NCBI GenBank assembly: GCA_910586445.1
Contig: CAJUHV010000048.1
Span: 2,731 to 30,190, forward strand
Reading direction: 5' to 3'
Length of the DNA stretch: 27,460 bases
Origin: an uncultured Eubacterium sp.
GTDB lineage: Bacteria; Bacillota; Clostridia; Lachnospirales; Lachnospiraceae
Every line of letters begins with the position of its first letter. Within the stretch, counting starts at the first letter, position 1. This document shows positions 8,171 to 15,979 of the stretch, piece by piece. A model generated the notes under the pieces. It worked only from the letters and a program-made list of their open reading frames with translations. It made no database searches and was not told where the DNA came from. The translations under genes were made by a program, and so were the position numbers.

Positions 8171-8221
8171 ATGAATAACTTCCCTTCACAAACATTATCT
8201 ATCATTGATCTATATTAATCA

Positions 8222-9328
8222 TCACTTTCCGATACGCTCACAGATCGCCTCGCCCATCTGCATTGTGCCTGCCTGTGTCAGGCCCTCTGCCTCTTTTTGA
8301 TCCTGCGGCATAAGGTCGATCGTGCGGTAGCCGTCCTTTAACACCTGCTTTACAGCCGCTTCAACGGCCTGTGCCTCTTTATCAAGGTCAAAACTGTAGC
8401 GCAGCAGCATTGCCGCAGATAAAATCGCTGCGATCGGATTTGCTATGCCTTTTCCGGCGATATCCGGTGCAGAACCGCCGCTCGGCTCATATAAGCCGAA
8501 TTTTGTTTCATTTAAGCTGGCGGACGGCAGCATGCCGATCGAACCGGTCAGCATAGAAGCCTCGTCTGATAAAATATCTCCAAACATGTTTTCTGTCAAA
8601 ATCACGTCAAACTGCCCAGGGTTTTTGACCAGCTGCATGGCGCAGTTATCTACCAGCATATGCTCATAAGAAATATCAGGATAATCTTTTGCTGTCTCTT
8701 CTACGATTTTTCTCCACAGGCGGGAGGAATCCAATACATTGGCCTTGTCTACGCTTGTGACTTTCCCGCGGCGTTTTCCTGCAATGTCAAATGCGCGCTT
8801 TGTTATACGCCTGATTTCCTCTTCATTATAGGTCAGCGTATCCTCTGCCGTCATCAGGCCGTCCCGCACCTGTGTCGTGCGCGCTCCAAAATACAGTCCT
8901 CCGGTCAGTTCACGCATAATCATCAAATCAAACCCGTCACCGATAATCTCATCCTTCAGCGGACAGGCTGCTTTTAATTCATTATATAAATATGCCGGCC
9001 TTAAATTAGCAAATAAATTCAAAGATTTGCGCAGTTTTAAAAGTCCTGCCTCCGGCCTTAACGAAGGCTCCAGCTGATACCACGGCGAAGTAGCCGTATT
9101 TCCTCCAATAGAACCCATCAGCACTGCATCTGAAGCCTTTGCGCTTGCAATCGCTTCATCTGTCAGCGGAACACCTGTTGCATCAATCGAACATCCGCCC
9201 ATTAAAATATCTTCATAATCAAACTGATGTCCATATACACTGCCGATCTTATCCAATACTTTTCTTGCTTCATTTGTAATCTCCGGCCCAATACCATCAC
9301 CAGAAATCACGCCAACATGATATCTCAT
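8222..9328 (-). CDS. leuB: 3-isopropylmalate dehydrogenase
   Basis: A 368-residue NAD-dependent oxidative decarboxylase that makes 2-oxoisocaproate, the last dedicated carbon-skeleton step to leucine. Visible family features are SGDGIGPEI at the N-terminus, MRELTGGLYFG, and the metal/substrate motif DVILTENMFGDILSDEAS, followed by EPSGGSAPDIAGKGIANP. Length is typical. AAAGG precedes the ATG by 10 bases. It has its own promoter at 9429-9457 and a leader of about 95 bases with small hairpins. leuA, leuC and leuD are not in the window. It heads the leuB-ilvD pair and probably the whole leu/ilv/ser set. Confidence 0.95.
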   Translation of the reverse strand: MRYHVGVISGDGIGPEITNEARKVLDKIGSVYGHQFDYEDILMGGCSIDATGVPLTDEAIASAKASDAVLMGSIGGNTATSPWYQLEPSLRPEAGLLKLRKSLNLFANLRPAYLYNELKAACPLKDEIIGDGFDLMIMRELTGGLYFGARTTQVRDGLMTAEDTLTYNEEEIRRITKRAFDIAGKRRGKVTSVDKANVLDSSRLWRKIVEETAKDYPDISYEHMLVDNCAMQLVKNPGQFDVILTENMFGDILSDEASMLTGSIGMLPSASLNETKFGLYEPSGGSAPDIAGKGIANPIAAILSAAMLLRYSFDLDKEAQAVEAAVKQVLKDGYRTIDLMPQDQKEAEGLTQAGTMQMGEAICERIGK

Positions 9329-9428
9329 CCTTAAACATCCTTTCCCTATGTATTATTCTATAATCTATCAATAATAAATGAACCATTTATGAAACTCATT
9401 TATATGAGCGTAAATTCTATCGGCTTCT

Positions 9429-9457
9429 ATCATATAACTTTTGCCCGGATTTTTCAA
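9429..9457 (-). promoter_or_regulatory. Sigma-A promoter for leuB
   Basis: On the minus strand -35 TTGAAA (9452-9457) and -10 TATGAT (9429-9434) each match five of six consensus bases and are 17 bp apart. It lies just past the yajC terminator and upstream of leuB, with a leader of about 95 bases. Confidence 0.75.
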
Positions 9458-9470
9458 CCATGAAATAAAA

Positions 9471-9533
9471 AACTGTCTGAATTTACCTCATTTCGGCTCA
9501 TAATTAAGCGGAATAAGGCTGCTTCAGACAGTT
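9471..9533 (-). terminator. Intrinsic terminator after yajC
   Basis: Arms 9523-9533 and 9471-9481 form a perfect 11-bp stem (AACTGTCTGAA with its complement), with a long loop holding a weaker inner stem. The minus strand continues with TTTTTTATTTC. It lies 14 bases past the yajC stop and just before the leuB promoter, separating the two transcription units. Confidence 0.75.
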
Positions 9534-9546
9534 CTTCATCCAATAT

Positions 9547-9891
9547 TTACTTTTTCTTTTCTTTCTTGTCTTCTACCTGCTTTATAGAATCCTCCGGTTT
9601 TTCTACTACCGAAATGGCTGCGCGCTGCATCGGAATCCTGCAGTTTTTGTTGCTTCCAAACTCTACAATTACCGTGTCATCTGAGATATCGATAATAGTT
9701 CCATAAAAGCCGCTGGTAGTCAGTACCGTATCGCCTACCTCAAGGGCAGAGAGCATTGCATTTTTCTTCTTCTGCTCCTTCTGCTGCGGACGAATCATGA
9801 AAAAGTACAAGAACGCGATCATTAGAACGAATGATAAGATCATGCTGGCATAACCGCCTGCTGCACCTGCATTTGCTGTCGCTAAAATCAT
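9547..9891 (-). CDS. yajC: Sec translocase accessory subunit YajC
   Basis: A 114-residue membrane protein that associates with the SecDF complex of the protein-export machinery. One hydrophobic segment spans about residues 16-34 (MILSFVLMIAFLYFFMI) and is followed by the hallmark RPQQKEQKKK and the LEVGDTVLTTSGFYGTI cytoplasmic domain. The C-terminus is a lysine-rich tail. AGGAGG lies 6 bases before the ATG. It follows tgt, a widely conserved neighbour pair, has its own promoter at 9936-9964 and ends at a terminator at 9471-9533. Confidence 0.95.
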   Translation of the reverse strand: MILATANAGAAGGYASMILSFVLMIAFLYFFMIRPQQKEQKKKNAMLSALEVGDTVLTTSGFYGTIIDISDDTVIVEFGSNKNCRIPMQRAAISVVEKPEDSIKQVEDKKEKKK

Positions 9892-9935
9892 TTTTTTCCT
9901 CCTGAAAACTGTTTAATTTATGATACATAAAAAGT

Positions 9936-9964
9936 ATTGTACACAAATGAACGGGATTGGGCAA
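9936..9964 (-). promoter_or_regulatory. Sigma-A promoter for yajC
   Basis: Minus-strand -35 TTGCCC (9959-9964, 4/6) and -10 TACAAT (9936-9941, 5/6) are 17 bp apart, in the 90-bp gap between tgt and yajC. It gives yajC a short leader of about 37 bases and expression independent of tgt. Confidence 0.6.
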
Positions 9965-9981
9965 CCTATTTTAGAAAAATT

Positions 9982-11109
9982 TCACTGATTTTGCATCCGA
10001 TCCAGTTTTTCCGCTTTATAAGAGGCAAACCGTCCCTCGTCTAAGGCTGTACGGATTTCTTCCATCATCGTGTTGTAAAAATACAGATTGTGCAGGACGC
10101 ATAAGCGCATGCCCAGCATTTCCTTTGCCTTGAGCAGATGGCGTATATAAGCCCTGCTGTACCTGCGGCATGCCGGACACTGACACCCTTCTTCGATCGG
10201 CCTTACATCTTTTTCGTACTGTCTGTTGAACAGATTCAGCTTGCCGTAATTGGTATACACATGCCCGTGCCTGCCGTTTCTGGACGGGTATACACAGTCA
10301 AAAAAGTCCACGCCTCTGTCCACACCCTCTAAAATATTCTCCGGCGTGCCTACCCCCATCAGATAAGTCGGCTTTTTCAGCGGCAGGTGCGGCACGGTGA
10401 CATCCAGAATATGGTACATTTCCTCATGCGACTCACCGACTGCCAGGCCGCCCACCGCATAGCCGTCCAGATCCATCTCGGCAATGCGTTTTGCGTGGTC
10501 GATACGGATATCGTCAAAAACCGCTCCCTGATTAATGGCAAACAGAAGCTGTTTTTTGTTGATCGTCGTATCTAAGCTGTTCAGGCGTTTCATTTCCTCT
10601 TTACAGCGGCCCAGCCAGCGTGTCGTACGATCGACAGAATTCTGTACATAGCTGCGGTCAGCCCGGCTGGACGGGCATTCGTCAAATGCCATGGCTATCG
10701 TCGAAGCCAGATTGGACTGGATCTGCATGCTCTGCTCCGGCCCCATAAAAATCCTGCGCCCGTCTACATGCGAATTAAAATATACGCCTTCCTCTTTGAT
10801 TTTTCGAAGGCTGGCCAGTGAAAACACCTGAAAACCGCCCGAATCTGTCAGAATCGGCTTATCCCATGCCATAAACTTATGCAGGCCGCCCAGGCTTTTG
10901 ATCACCAGATCGCCCGGCCTCACATGCAGGTGATACGTATTGGACAATTCTACCTGCGTGCCTATTCCTTCCAGATCTTCTGTGGAAACTGCACCCTTGA
11001 TCGCTGCGCTGGTTCCTACGTTCATAAAAACCGGAGTCTGGATGTCTCCGTGTACGGTATGGAAAATGCCGCGTTTTGCACGGCCTTCCTGTCTGATTAA
11101 TTCATACAT
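9982..11109 (-). CDS. tgt: tRNA-guanine transglycosylase
   Basis: A 375-residue enzyme that replaces guanine at the wobble position of GUN-anticodon tRNAs with the queuosine precursor preQ1. Asp89 in TDSGGFQVFSL and Asp271 in FFDCVYPSRNGRHG are the catalytic aspartates. Cys309, Cys311, Cys314 and His340 form the structural zinc site. Length is typical of bacterial Tgt. The ribosome binding site is weak (AAAGAAAAA). It starts 25 bases after purO and is followed by yajC. queA and the preQ1 synthesis genes are not in the window. Confidence 0.95.
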   Translation of the reverse strand: MYELIRQEGRAKRGIFHTVHGDIQTPVFMNVGTSAAIKGAVSTEDLEGIGTQVELSNTYHLHVRPGDLVIKSLGGLHKFMAWDKPILTDSGGFQVFSLASLRKIKEEGVYFNSHVDGRRIFMGPEQSMQIQSNLASTIAMAFDECPSSRADRSYVQNSVDRTTRWLGRCKEEMKRLNSLDTTINKKQLLFAINQGAVFDDIRIDHAKRIAEMDLDGYAVGGLAVGESHEEMYHILDVTVPHLPLKKPTYLMGVGTPENILEGVDRGVDFFDCVYPSRNGRHGHVYTNYGKLNLFNRQYEKDVRPIEEGCQCPACRRYSRAYIRHLLKAKEMLGMRLCVLHNLYFYNTMMEEIRTALDEGRFASYKAEKLDRMQNQ

Positions 11110-11134
11110 AATTTTTCTTTATACCTGCTTTACT

Positions 11135-11848
11135 TTACCTGTTTTTATTTACAATCCGCGTCTCATATCTGCCTGTTGCGATCTCGATGTACCGTACAAA
11201 CAACGATACTTTATTTTCTTCATTTAAGCTGTTCCAGACAGACTCTGTAAACGCATCAATGCTGCCGGATATGCCGATACGCACCGGTTCTCCCTCAAAG
11301 CTCGGCAGCGGATTTCCGTCTCCTTGGTATGTATGGATAAAATGTCCTTCACCTGCTGCCGGATTCTCATATGCAAACGTATAACGCTGGCAGGAATCCG
11401 GGCTGCCGTTATTGCTTTTTAAAATAGACATCGCATAATTATAGCTGCCGTTTTCGATATGCAGTATGCCGGAAATGCGCGGCGTATAATTCGGCTCATC
11501 CGGCTCAAAGGTTCTGCTGCGGAGTGCCTGTTCAAAGGTCTGCTGCTTATCCATGCACTCGTAAATCGTATCTGTCTGATCGCCGTTTGTCACAATGGTT
11601 TTATTGCCCAGCACACGTACCGGAGCATATATTACAAGACTTGGATCGCTTAGTTTTGCCGGATCAAATGCTTTTGTGCGTATGCCTTCTCCGTCCTCTA
11701 CAAAGATACGGTTGCGGCTGTTTACGCTTCTGCCCATAATAAAATAAGCGGTCACGGCATATGCGCCGTCCGGCGATTTTCCGATTATAATTCCCCTGCC
11801 CGGATAAGAATTGGTGGTCAGCTCTTTTTCTAATGATGTGATCTGCAT
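11135..11848 (-). CDS. purO: Archaeal-type IMP cyclohydrolase
   Basis: A 237-residue protein of the PurO-type IMP cyclohydrolase family, which closes FAICAR to inosine monophosphate, the last step of purine synthesis. Family-like segments are the N-terminal YPGRGIIIGKSPDGAYAVTAYFIMGRSVNSRNRIF, a central YTPRISGI and a C-terminal HTYQGDGNPLPSFEGEP. There is no signal peptide. AGGAGG lies 6-8 bases before the ATG. The enzyme is known from archaea and some Clostridia, where it replaces the cyclohydrolase half of PurH. It overlaps no neighbour and sits 25 bases before tgt; the 255-bp gap upstream holds duplicated small hairpins. Confidence 0.8.
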   Translation of the reverse strand: MQITSLEKELTTNSYPGRGIIIGKSPDGAYAVTAYFIMGRSVNSRNRIFVEDGEGIRTKAFDPAKLSDPSLVIYAPVRVLGNKTIVTNGDQTDTIYECMDKQQTFEQALRSRTFEPDEPNYTPRISGILHIENGSYNYAMSILKSNNGSPDSCQRYTFAYENPAAGEGHFIHTYQGDGNPLPSFEGEPVRIGISGSIDAFTESVWNSLNEENKVSLFVRYIEIATGRYETRIVNKNR

Positions 11849-11969
11849 TTTAAACTCCTCCTAATTATATAGTCATAACGTATTACTCCAACAGTTAAAT
11901 AACGCTGCATTCAGCCTGCCCAAATCTCTATCTGCTGCGCTGTCATCCATCGATGCAGCATTTGCTGCG

Positions 11970-12120
11970 GCGCAGTCAGCTGCCCTGCATAGGAAGATTT
12001 GTTCTGCGCAGTCAGCTGCAATATTCAGCCGCCGGCATAATATAATCCTGATCTATGATTATGGCAGAAACTGCCTGCGTATCCATGCACAATGCCGCTG
12101 GAATTATGGCAGATACTGCC
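11970..12120. repeat. Duplicated short hairpin segments between the glycosyltransferase gene and purO
   Basis: GCGCAGTCAGCTGC occurs at 11970-11983 and 12006-12019. An 18-base element occurs at 12058-12075 and 12103-12120 with one mismatch; in the minus-strand reading each has GGCAG, three bases, then CTGCC, and the second copy contains the stop codon of the glycosyltransferase gene. No clear terminator T run follows. The rest of the 11849-12103 gap shows no gene. Confidence 0.65.
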
Positions 12121-13360
12121 TCAGTGTCTGGGCGCGGTGATGCCACGTATGCTGCTGTGCGGTTTCTGTCATGGCGCGTCCGGCTATGGCATATAGTTTT
12201 TCAGGCTGCTGTAACATACTGTGTGCCAGCTGCGGCAGCTCGTCCAGTGTATGTAAGCTGTAGTATAAAATCGTATCCTGATCTGTATACTGGCTGCGCA
12301 GATATGCGCTGTCATCTGTAAGGGCCACGGTCTGGTGCAGCATTGCCGTAAAGATCCTGTCATGTGCGCCGTCTTTAAACCATGGCATTGTGTTCAGCGC
12401 AGCTTTGGCAGAGGCCATGGCATATATGCAGTCCGCGGAATTTATCATGCGGCCGGAGCAGATCATATTTTCCGGATTTCTGCACGGCATAAGCTCCCAG
12501 TCTTTTCCAAATAAATGTACCGGTACCCCGCCTTCGGCAAGCACGCGCACAGTCTGCTCCCGAAAATGTGTGCGCACCCACAGGTCTACCGCAGGTGCCG
12601 TGCTCATTGCCTTGCACAGTTCGGCGTCGCTTAGCTCCGGCATTTCCCGGCGTATATACTGTTCCATGCAGGAAAGCAGGTCCTGCGCGGGATTTTCAAT
12701 AAACGCCCCGATCATCTCATAATAAAAGTCCCGGTACTCCGGCTCCAGCTGCTGCAGCTGGTTTTCGATACTGGATATCGGGACATAGTTGGCAGTAAAT
12801 ACCAGCTCATACGGACGCCGCAGCCACTGTTCATAGGTCTCGGCTTCTGCTGCCTCATACAGATGTTCGGGTTTTCTGCCCGGCCCTTTAACCTGGCAGT
12901 CCAACAGACGGTTTCCTGCCAGCGGCAGAAACTCACACGGGATGCCTGGATAGAACCGCTTCATATACGCGGCGTGGTCTTTATCAATGCAAAAAGCCTG
13001 CATGCCGCTGACCGAATGCAGGAGCGCCTTATAATAATAAATCGGGTGGTCTACCATAATATTAATGCAGTGAATGCCCAGCTTTTCCCAGATGCTTGCG
13101 CATGGAACACCTTCGTCGTCAAAATCCCACAGCTCTTCTTCCCCGCTTAACCCGATAAAATTAAATGTAATCAGCGCGGCTTCTGTCTGCTGCCGTTGAT
13201 CTGCCAGCGCCTGGCGCAGTTTCCATGTGCTCAGGCCCAGCATTTCAAAGTCCATCCAGAAGCTCTCGTATCCCCATGCTTCAAATGCTTCTGCCAGCTG
13301 TCTGGAAAAATAAGTCAGCGTCTCTACTGCATTCTCGCAGAAAATAATCATTTTTTTCAT
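12104..13360 (-). CDS. CgeB-like glycosyltransferase family protein
   Basis: A 418-residue protein with the layout of the CgeB/YkvP-like glycosyltransferase group: an N-terminal domain (about 1-180) with FCENAVETLTYFSRQLAEAF, a helical middle, and a C-terminal GT-B type domain (about 270-418). In the latter, VPVHLFGKDWE, SADCIYAMASAKAALNTMPWFKDGAHDRIFTAM and ALTDDSAYL match the pattern in which NDP-sugar binding residues lie. There is no signal peptide or membrane segment. The ATG follows only a weak AGGG. It starts 12 bases after the UPF0210 gene, so the two are probably translated from one mRNA. Sugar donor and acceptor cannot be told from sequence; CgeB itself acts on the spore surface, which is not evidence for this protein. 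Confidence 0.7.
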   Translation of the reverse strand: MKKMIIFCENAVETLTYFSRQLAEAFEAWGYESFWMDFEMLGLSTWKLRQALADQRQQTEAALITFNFIGLSGEEELWDFDDEGVPCASIWEKLGIHCINIMVDHPIYYYKALLHSVSGMQAFCIDKDHAAYMKRFYPGIPCEFLPLAGNRLLDCQVKGPGRKPEHLYEAAEAETYEQWLRRPYELVFTANYVPISSIENQLQQLEPEYRDFYYEMIGAFIENPAQDLLSCMEQYIRREMPELSDAELCKAMSTAPAVDLWVRTHFREQTVRVLAEGGVPVHLFGKDWELMPCRNPENMICSGRMINSADCIYAMASAKAALNTMPWFKDGAHDRIFTAMLHQTVALTDDSAYLRSQYTDQDTILYYSLHTLDELPQLAHSMLQQPEKLYAIAGRAMTETAQQHTWHHRAQTLRQYLP

Positions 13361-13372
13361 AGATAATCTGCC

Positions 13373-14737
13373 CTAATTTTTAAAGCTGTGGATCGGTGCA
13401 GGTATTCTGCCCCGGCGGCTGATAAATGCACTGCAGTCGTATGGATTCACCGGCATGACAGGTGCCCTGCCAAGCAGCCCTCCAAATTCTGCACTCTCGC
13501 CGACCCCTTTGCCGATTACCGGAATCAGGCGTACTGCCGTTGTCTTCTGGTTGATCATGCCGATCGCCATCTCATCTGCAAGTATCCCGGATATCGTAGA
13601 AGCTTTTGTATCGCCGGGAACTGCGATCATATCAAGGCCGACCGAGCATACACATGTCATAGCTTCTAATTTTTCTAAAGTCAGTGCCCCTGCCTGTACG
13701 GCCTCGATCATGCCCTGGTCTTCGCTGACCGGAATAAATGCCCCGCTTAATCCGCCGACATAGGATGAAGCCATAATGCCGCCTTTTTTTACCTGATCAT
13801 TTAACAATGCAAGCGCCGCCGTCGTTCCCGGTGCTCCTGCATATTCTACGCCGATTTCATGCAGTATGTCTGCCACGCTGTCGCCGACCGCAGGCGTAGG
13901 CGCTAAAGATAAGTCAATAATGCCGAACGGTATTCCAAGCCGTCTGGAGGCTTCTTTTGCAACAAGCTGGCCTACACGCGTGATCTTAAATGCCGTGCGT
14001 TTAATTGTCTCGCACAGCACCTCAAAGCTCTCCCCGCGTACTTCTTCCAATGCGGTCTTTACAACACCCGGCCCGCTGACGCCTACATGAATGACGGCAT
14101 CTGCCTCTGTAACACCGTGAAATGCGCCTGCCATAAACGGATTGTCGTCCGGCGCATTGCAGAATACGACCAGCTTTGCACAGCCCAGCGAATCCCACTC
14201 CTTTGTCCGCTCCGCCGTTTCTTTGATAATTTCTCCCATCAGGCGTACAGCATCCATTTCTATGCCGGTCTTAGTAGACCCGACATTTACCGAGCTGCAT
14301 ACAAAATCCGTCTCCGCAAGCGCCTTTGGTATCGAGCGGATCAGGTTTTCATCCGCAGCCGTCATGCCTTTTGACACCAGCGCAGAATACCCTCCGATAA
14401 AATTTACTCCTGTCTTTTTGGCTGCTTTATCAAGCGTATGGGCAATCTGTACAAAATCGTCCGGTGTCCTGCAGGCTGCTCCGCCGATCAATGCAATGGG
14501 CGTGACTGATATACGTTTATTTACAATCGGAATGCAGTAGCTGTTCTCAATCTTTTGCCCGACTGATACCAGATCTCTGGCAAGCGTCGTTATCTTTGCA
14601 TAGATTTTTTCATTCAATCTCTCCAAATCCGAATCTATGCAGTCCAGCAGGCTGATCCCCATCGTAATCGTACGCACATCCAGATTTTCCTGATCAATCA
14701 TTTTATTTGTTTCTGCTACTTCACCTATATTTATCAT
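13373..14737 (-). CDS. UPF0210 (DUF711, PFL-like) family protein
   Basis: A 454-residue protein of the UPF0210 family, related by sequence to the glycyl-radical-enzyme-like fold but of unknown activity. Recognisable stretches are the N-terminal VRTITMGISLLDC, FIGGYSALVSKGMT, VCSSVNVGSTKTGIEMDAV and the C-terminal GLLGRAPVMPVNPYDCSAFISRRGRIPAPIHS. An upstream ATG at 14743 directly abuts AGGAG with no spacing, so the ATG at 14737, six bases later, is the better start. The ACT-domain gene lies 70 bases upstream; this pair is conserved in Firmicutes and the two proteins are thought to work together. The glycosyltransferase gene follows after 12 bases. Confidence 0.85.
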   Translation of the reverse strand: MINIGEVAETNKMIDQENLDVRTITMGISLLDCIDSDLERLNEKIYAKITTLARDLVSVGQKIENSYCIPIVNKRISVTPIALIGGAACRTPDDFVQIAHTLDKAAKKTGVNFIGGYSALVSKGMTAADENLIRSIPKALAETDFVCSSVNVGSTKTGIEMDAVRLMGEIIKETAERTKEWDSLGCAKLVVFCNAPDDNPFMAGAFHGVTEADAVIHVGVSGPGVVKTALEEVRGESFEVLCETIKRTAFKITRVGQLVAKEASRRLGIPFGIIDLSLAPTPAVGDSVADILHEIGVEYAGAPGTTAALALLNDQVKKGGIMASSYVGGLSGAFIPVSEDQGMIEAVQAGALTLEKLEAMTCVCSVGLDMIAVPGDTKASTISGILADEMAIGMINQKTTAVRLIPVIGKGVGESAEFGGLLGRAPVMPVNPYDCSAFISRRGRIPAPIHSFKN

Positions 14738-14807
14738 TGTCATCTCCTAAATTTGATACCATGCCAAGACCAATCCAGATACCGCAGGATGATCGGCATG
14801 CATGCGT

Positions 14808-15104
14808 TTAAATACGATGCATCATTTCAAAGATCTCTTCTTTCTGGCATTTGATGCTCACACCGATATCTGCCCCGATCTTGTCAAGCTCTTCTGAACA
14901 TTTGGAAAATGACACTTCGGATTCATTCATCTCTACGATCATCATCATATTGAAATATCCCTGTACTATCGTCTGTGAGATATCGAGTACATTGATATTA
15001 TGCTCGGATAAATAAGTACATACTTTTGCAATGATCCCTACCGTATCCTTGCCCAGTACTGTAATGATCGTCTTATCGGATGCTTTTGCTGATGTATGTT
15101 CCAT
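14808..15104 (-). CDS. UPF0237-type ACT-domain protein
   Basis: A 98-residue protein that is essentially one ACT domain. After a short N-terminal extension (MEHTSAKASDK) come TIITVLGKDTVGIIAKVCTYLSEHNINVLDISQTIVQGYFNMMMIVEM, the beta-alpha-beta half, and a second helix with the closing strand. ACT domains usually bind amino acids and act as regulatory or oligomerisation modules. The UPF0237 family sits beside UPF0210, as here (70 bases apart), which suggests that it senses a ligand for its partner. It begins 29 bases after the WalJ-like gene. A second ATG five bases upstream is out of frame. The ligand is unknown. Confidence 0.88.
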   Translation of the reverse strand: MEHTSAKASDKTIITVLGKDTVGIIAKVCTYLSEHNINVLDISQTIVQGYFNMMMIVEMNESEVSFSKCSEELDKIGADIGVSIKCQKEEIFEMMHRI

Positions 15105-15133
15105 TCCATTCTCTCTTTCTAAAATTTGATTCG

Positions 15134-15931
15134 TTATGCGCAGATCATCTGCGATGGTTCGCTGCGCTTTGCCACATAAATAGGAAAATCATCGCCGCGG
15201 TACGGATTTTCTCCCATCGATACTTCCAGCCTCACCGTCTCGTAAGCCAGCTCCGCCAGATTATTTTCCTGGCTCAGATGCCCTAATACAACCGCCCGGA
15301 ACTTGTCATGCAGGAGCCGTCCGAGCAGCTGCCCGGATAACACGTTTGATAAATGTCCCCTGTCTGAGAGTATACGCTGCTTTAACGGATAAGGATAGCT
15401 GCCGGTCTGTAACATGCGCACGTCGTGGTTGGCTTCAAGCAGCAGCACATCTATATCCTGCAGGCTTTCTACAAGTGCATCGTCGTATTTGCCCAGATCT
15501 GTGATCACGCCTATTTTCTGGCTCTGTGTCTGCATGATATAGGCCACAGGATCTGCGGCGTCATGCGAAATGGAAAGCGGCCGTACCGTCATATCCCCGA
15601 CTGTAAAGTCACGCATCGGCACAATCGGGCGCAGCAGGCTCTCATCAATCCTGCCGACCGACTTCACCTTCATAACGGCGTCCAGTGTCCCCTTTGTACC
15701 ATAAATCGGCAGTCCGTAGCGCCTTGCCAGTACGCCGAGCCCTGCGATATGGTCGATATGCTCATGCGTTACTAAAATCGCTTTCATCTCGCTTGTCTTT
15801 AATCCGACTGAATTCAGCCCGGTTTCAATCCGCTTTCCACTGATTCCTGCATCGACAAGCAGGTGCGAACCCGACGTGCCTACACATATGCAGTTACCGC
15901 TGCTGCCGCTTGCAATGCTACATAATTCCAT
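15134..15931 (-). CDS. WalJ/YycJ-like metallo-beta-lactamase-fold hydrolase
   Basis: A 265-residue metallo-hydrolase. The N-terminus CSIASGSSGNCICV and LLVDAGISGKRI match the YycJ/WalJ group. The THEHIDH motif places His56, His58, Asp60 and His61 as metal ligands, and further ligands fall in SHDAADP, EANHD and VVLGHLS. YycJ proteins are linked to the WalK/WalR system or to DNA repair in other Firmicutes, but no walRK genes are in the window. It has no signal peptide and is probably cytoplasmic. AAGGA lies 9 bases before the ATG. It starts 48 bases after the coaE/FtsA-like frame and precedes the ACT-domain gene by 29 bases. The family call is firm; the exact substrate is not. Confidence 0.85.
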   Translation of the reverse strand: MELCSIASGSSGNCICVGTSGSHLLVDAGISGKRIETGLNSVGLKTSEMKAILVTHEHIDHIAGLGVLARRYGLPIYGTKGTLDAVMKVKSVGRIDESLLRPIVPMRDFTVGDMTVRPLSISHDAADPVAYIMQTQSQKIGVITDLGKYDDALVESLQDIDVLLLEANHDVRMLQTGSYPYPLKQRILSDRGHLSNVLSGQLLGRLLHDKFRAVVLGHLSQENNLAELAYETVRLEVSMGENPYRGDDFPIYVAKRSEPSQMICA

Positions 15932-15979
15932 CTTTGTATTCCTTCCGTTCCTGCTTTTTCATCTCGTCTGCTTTTTATT

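Noticed and set aside
11864..11891. Minus-strand TTGGAG / TATAAT pair before purO
   Set aside because: A start from it would fall inside the AGGAGG ribosome binding site, so it would not give a normal leader.
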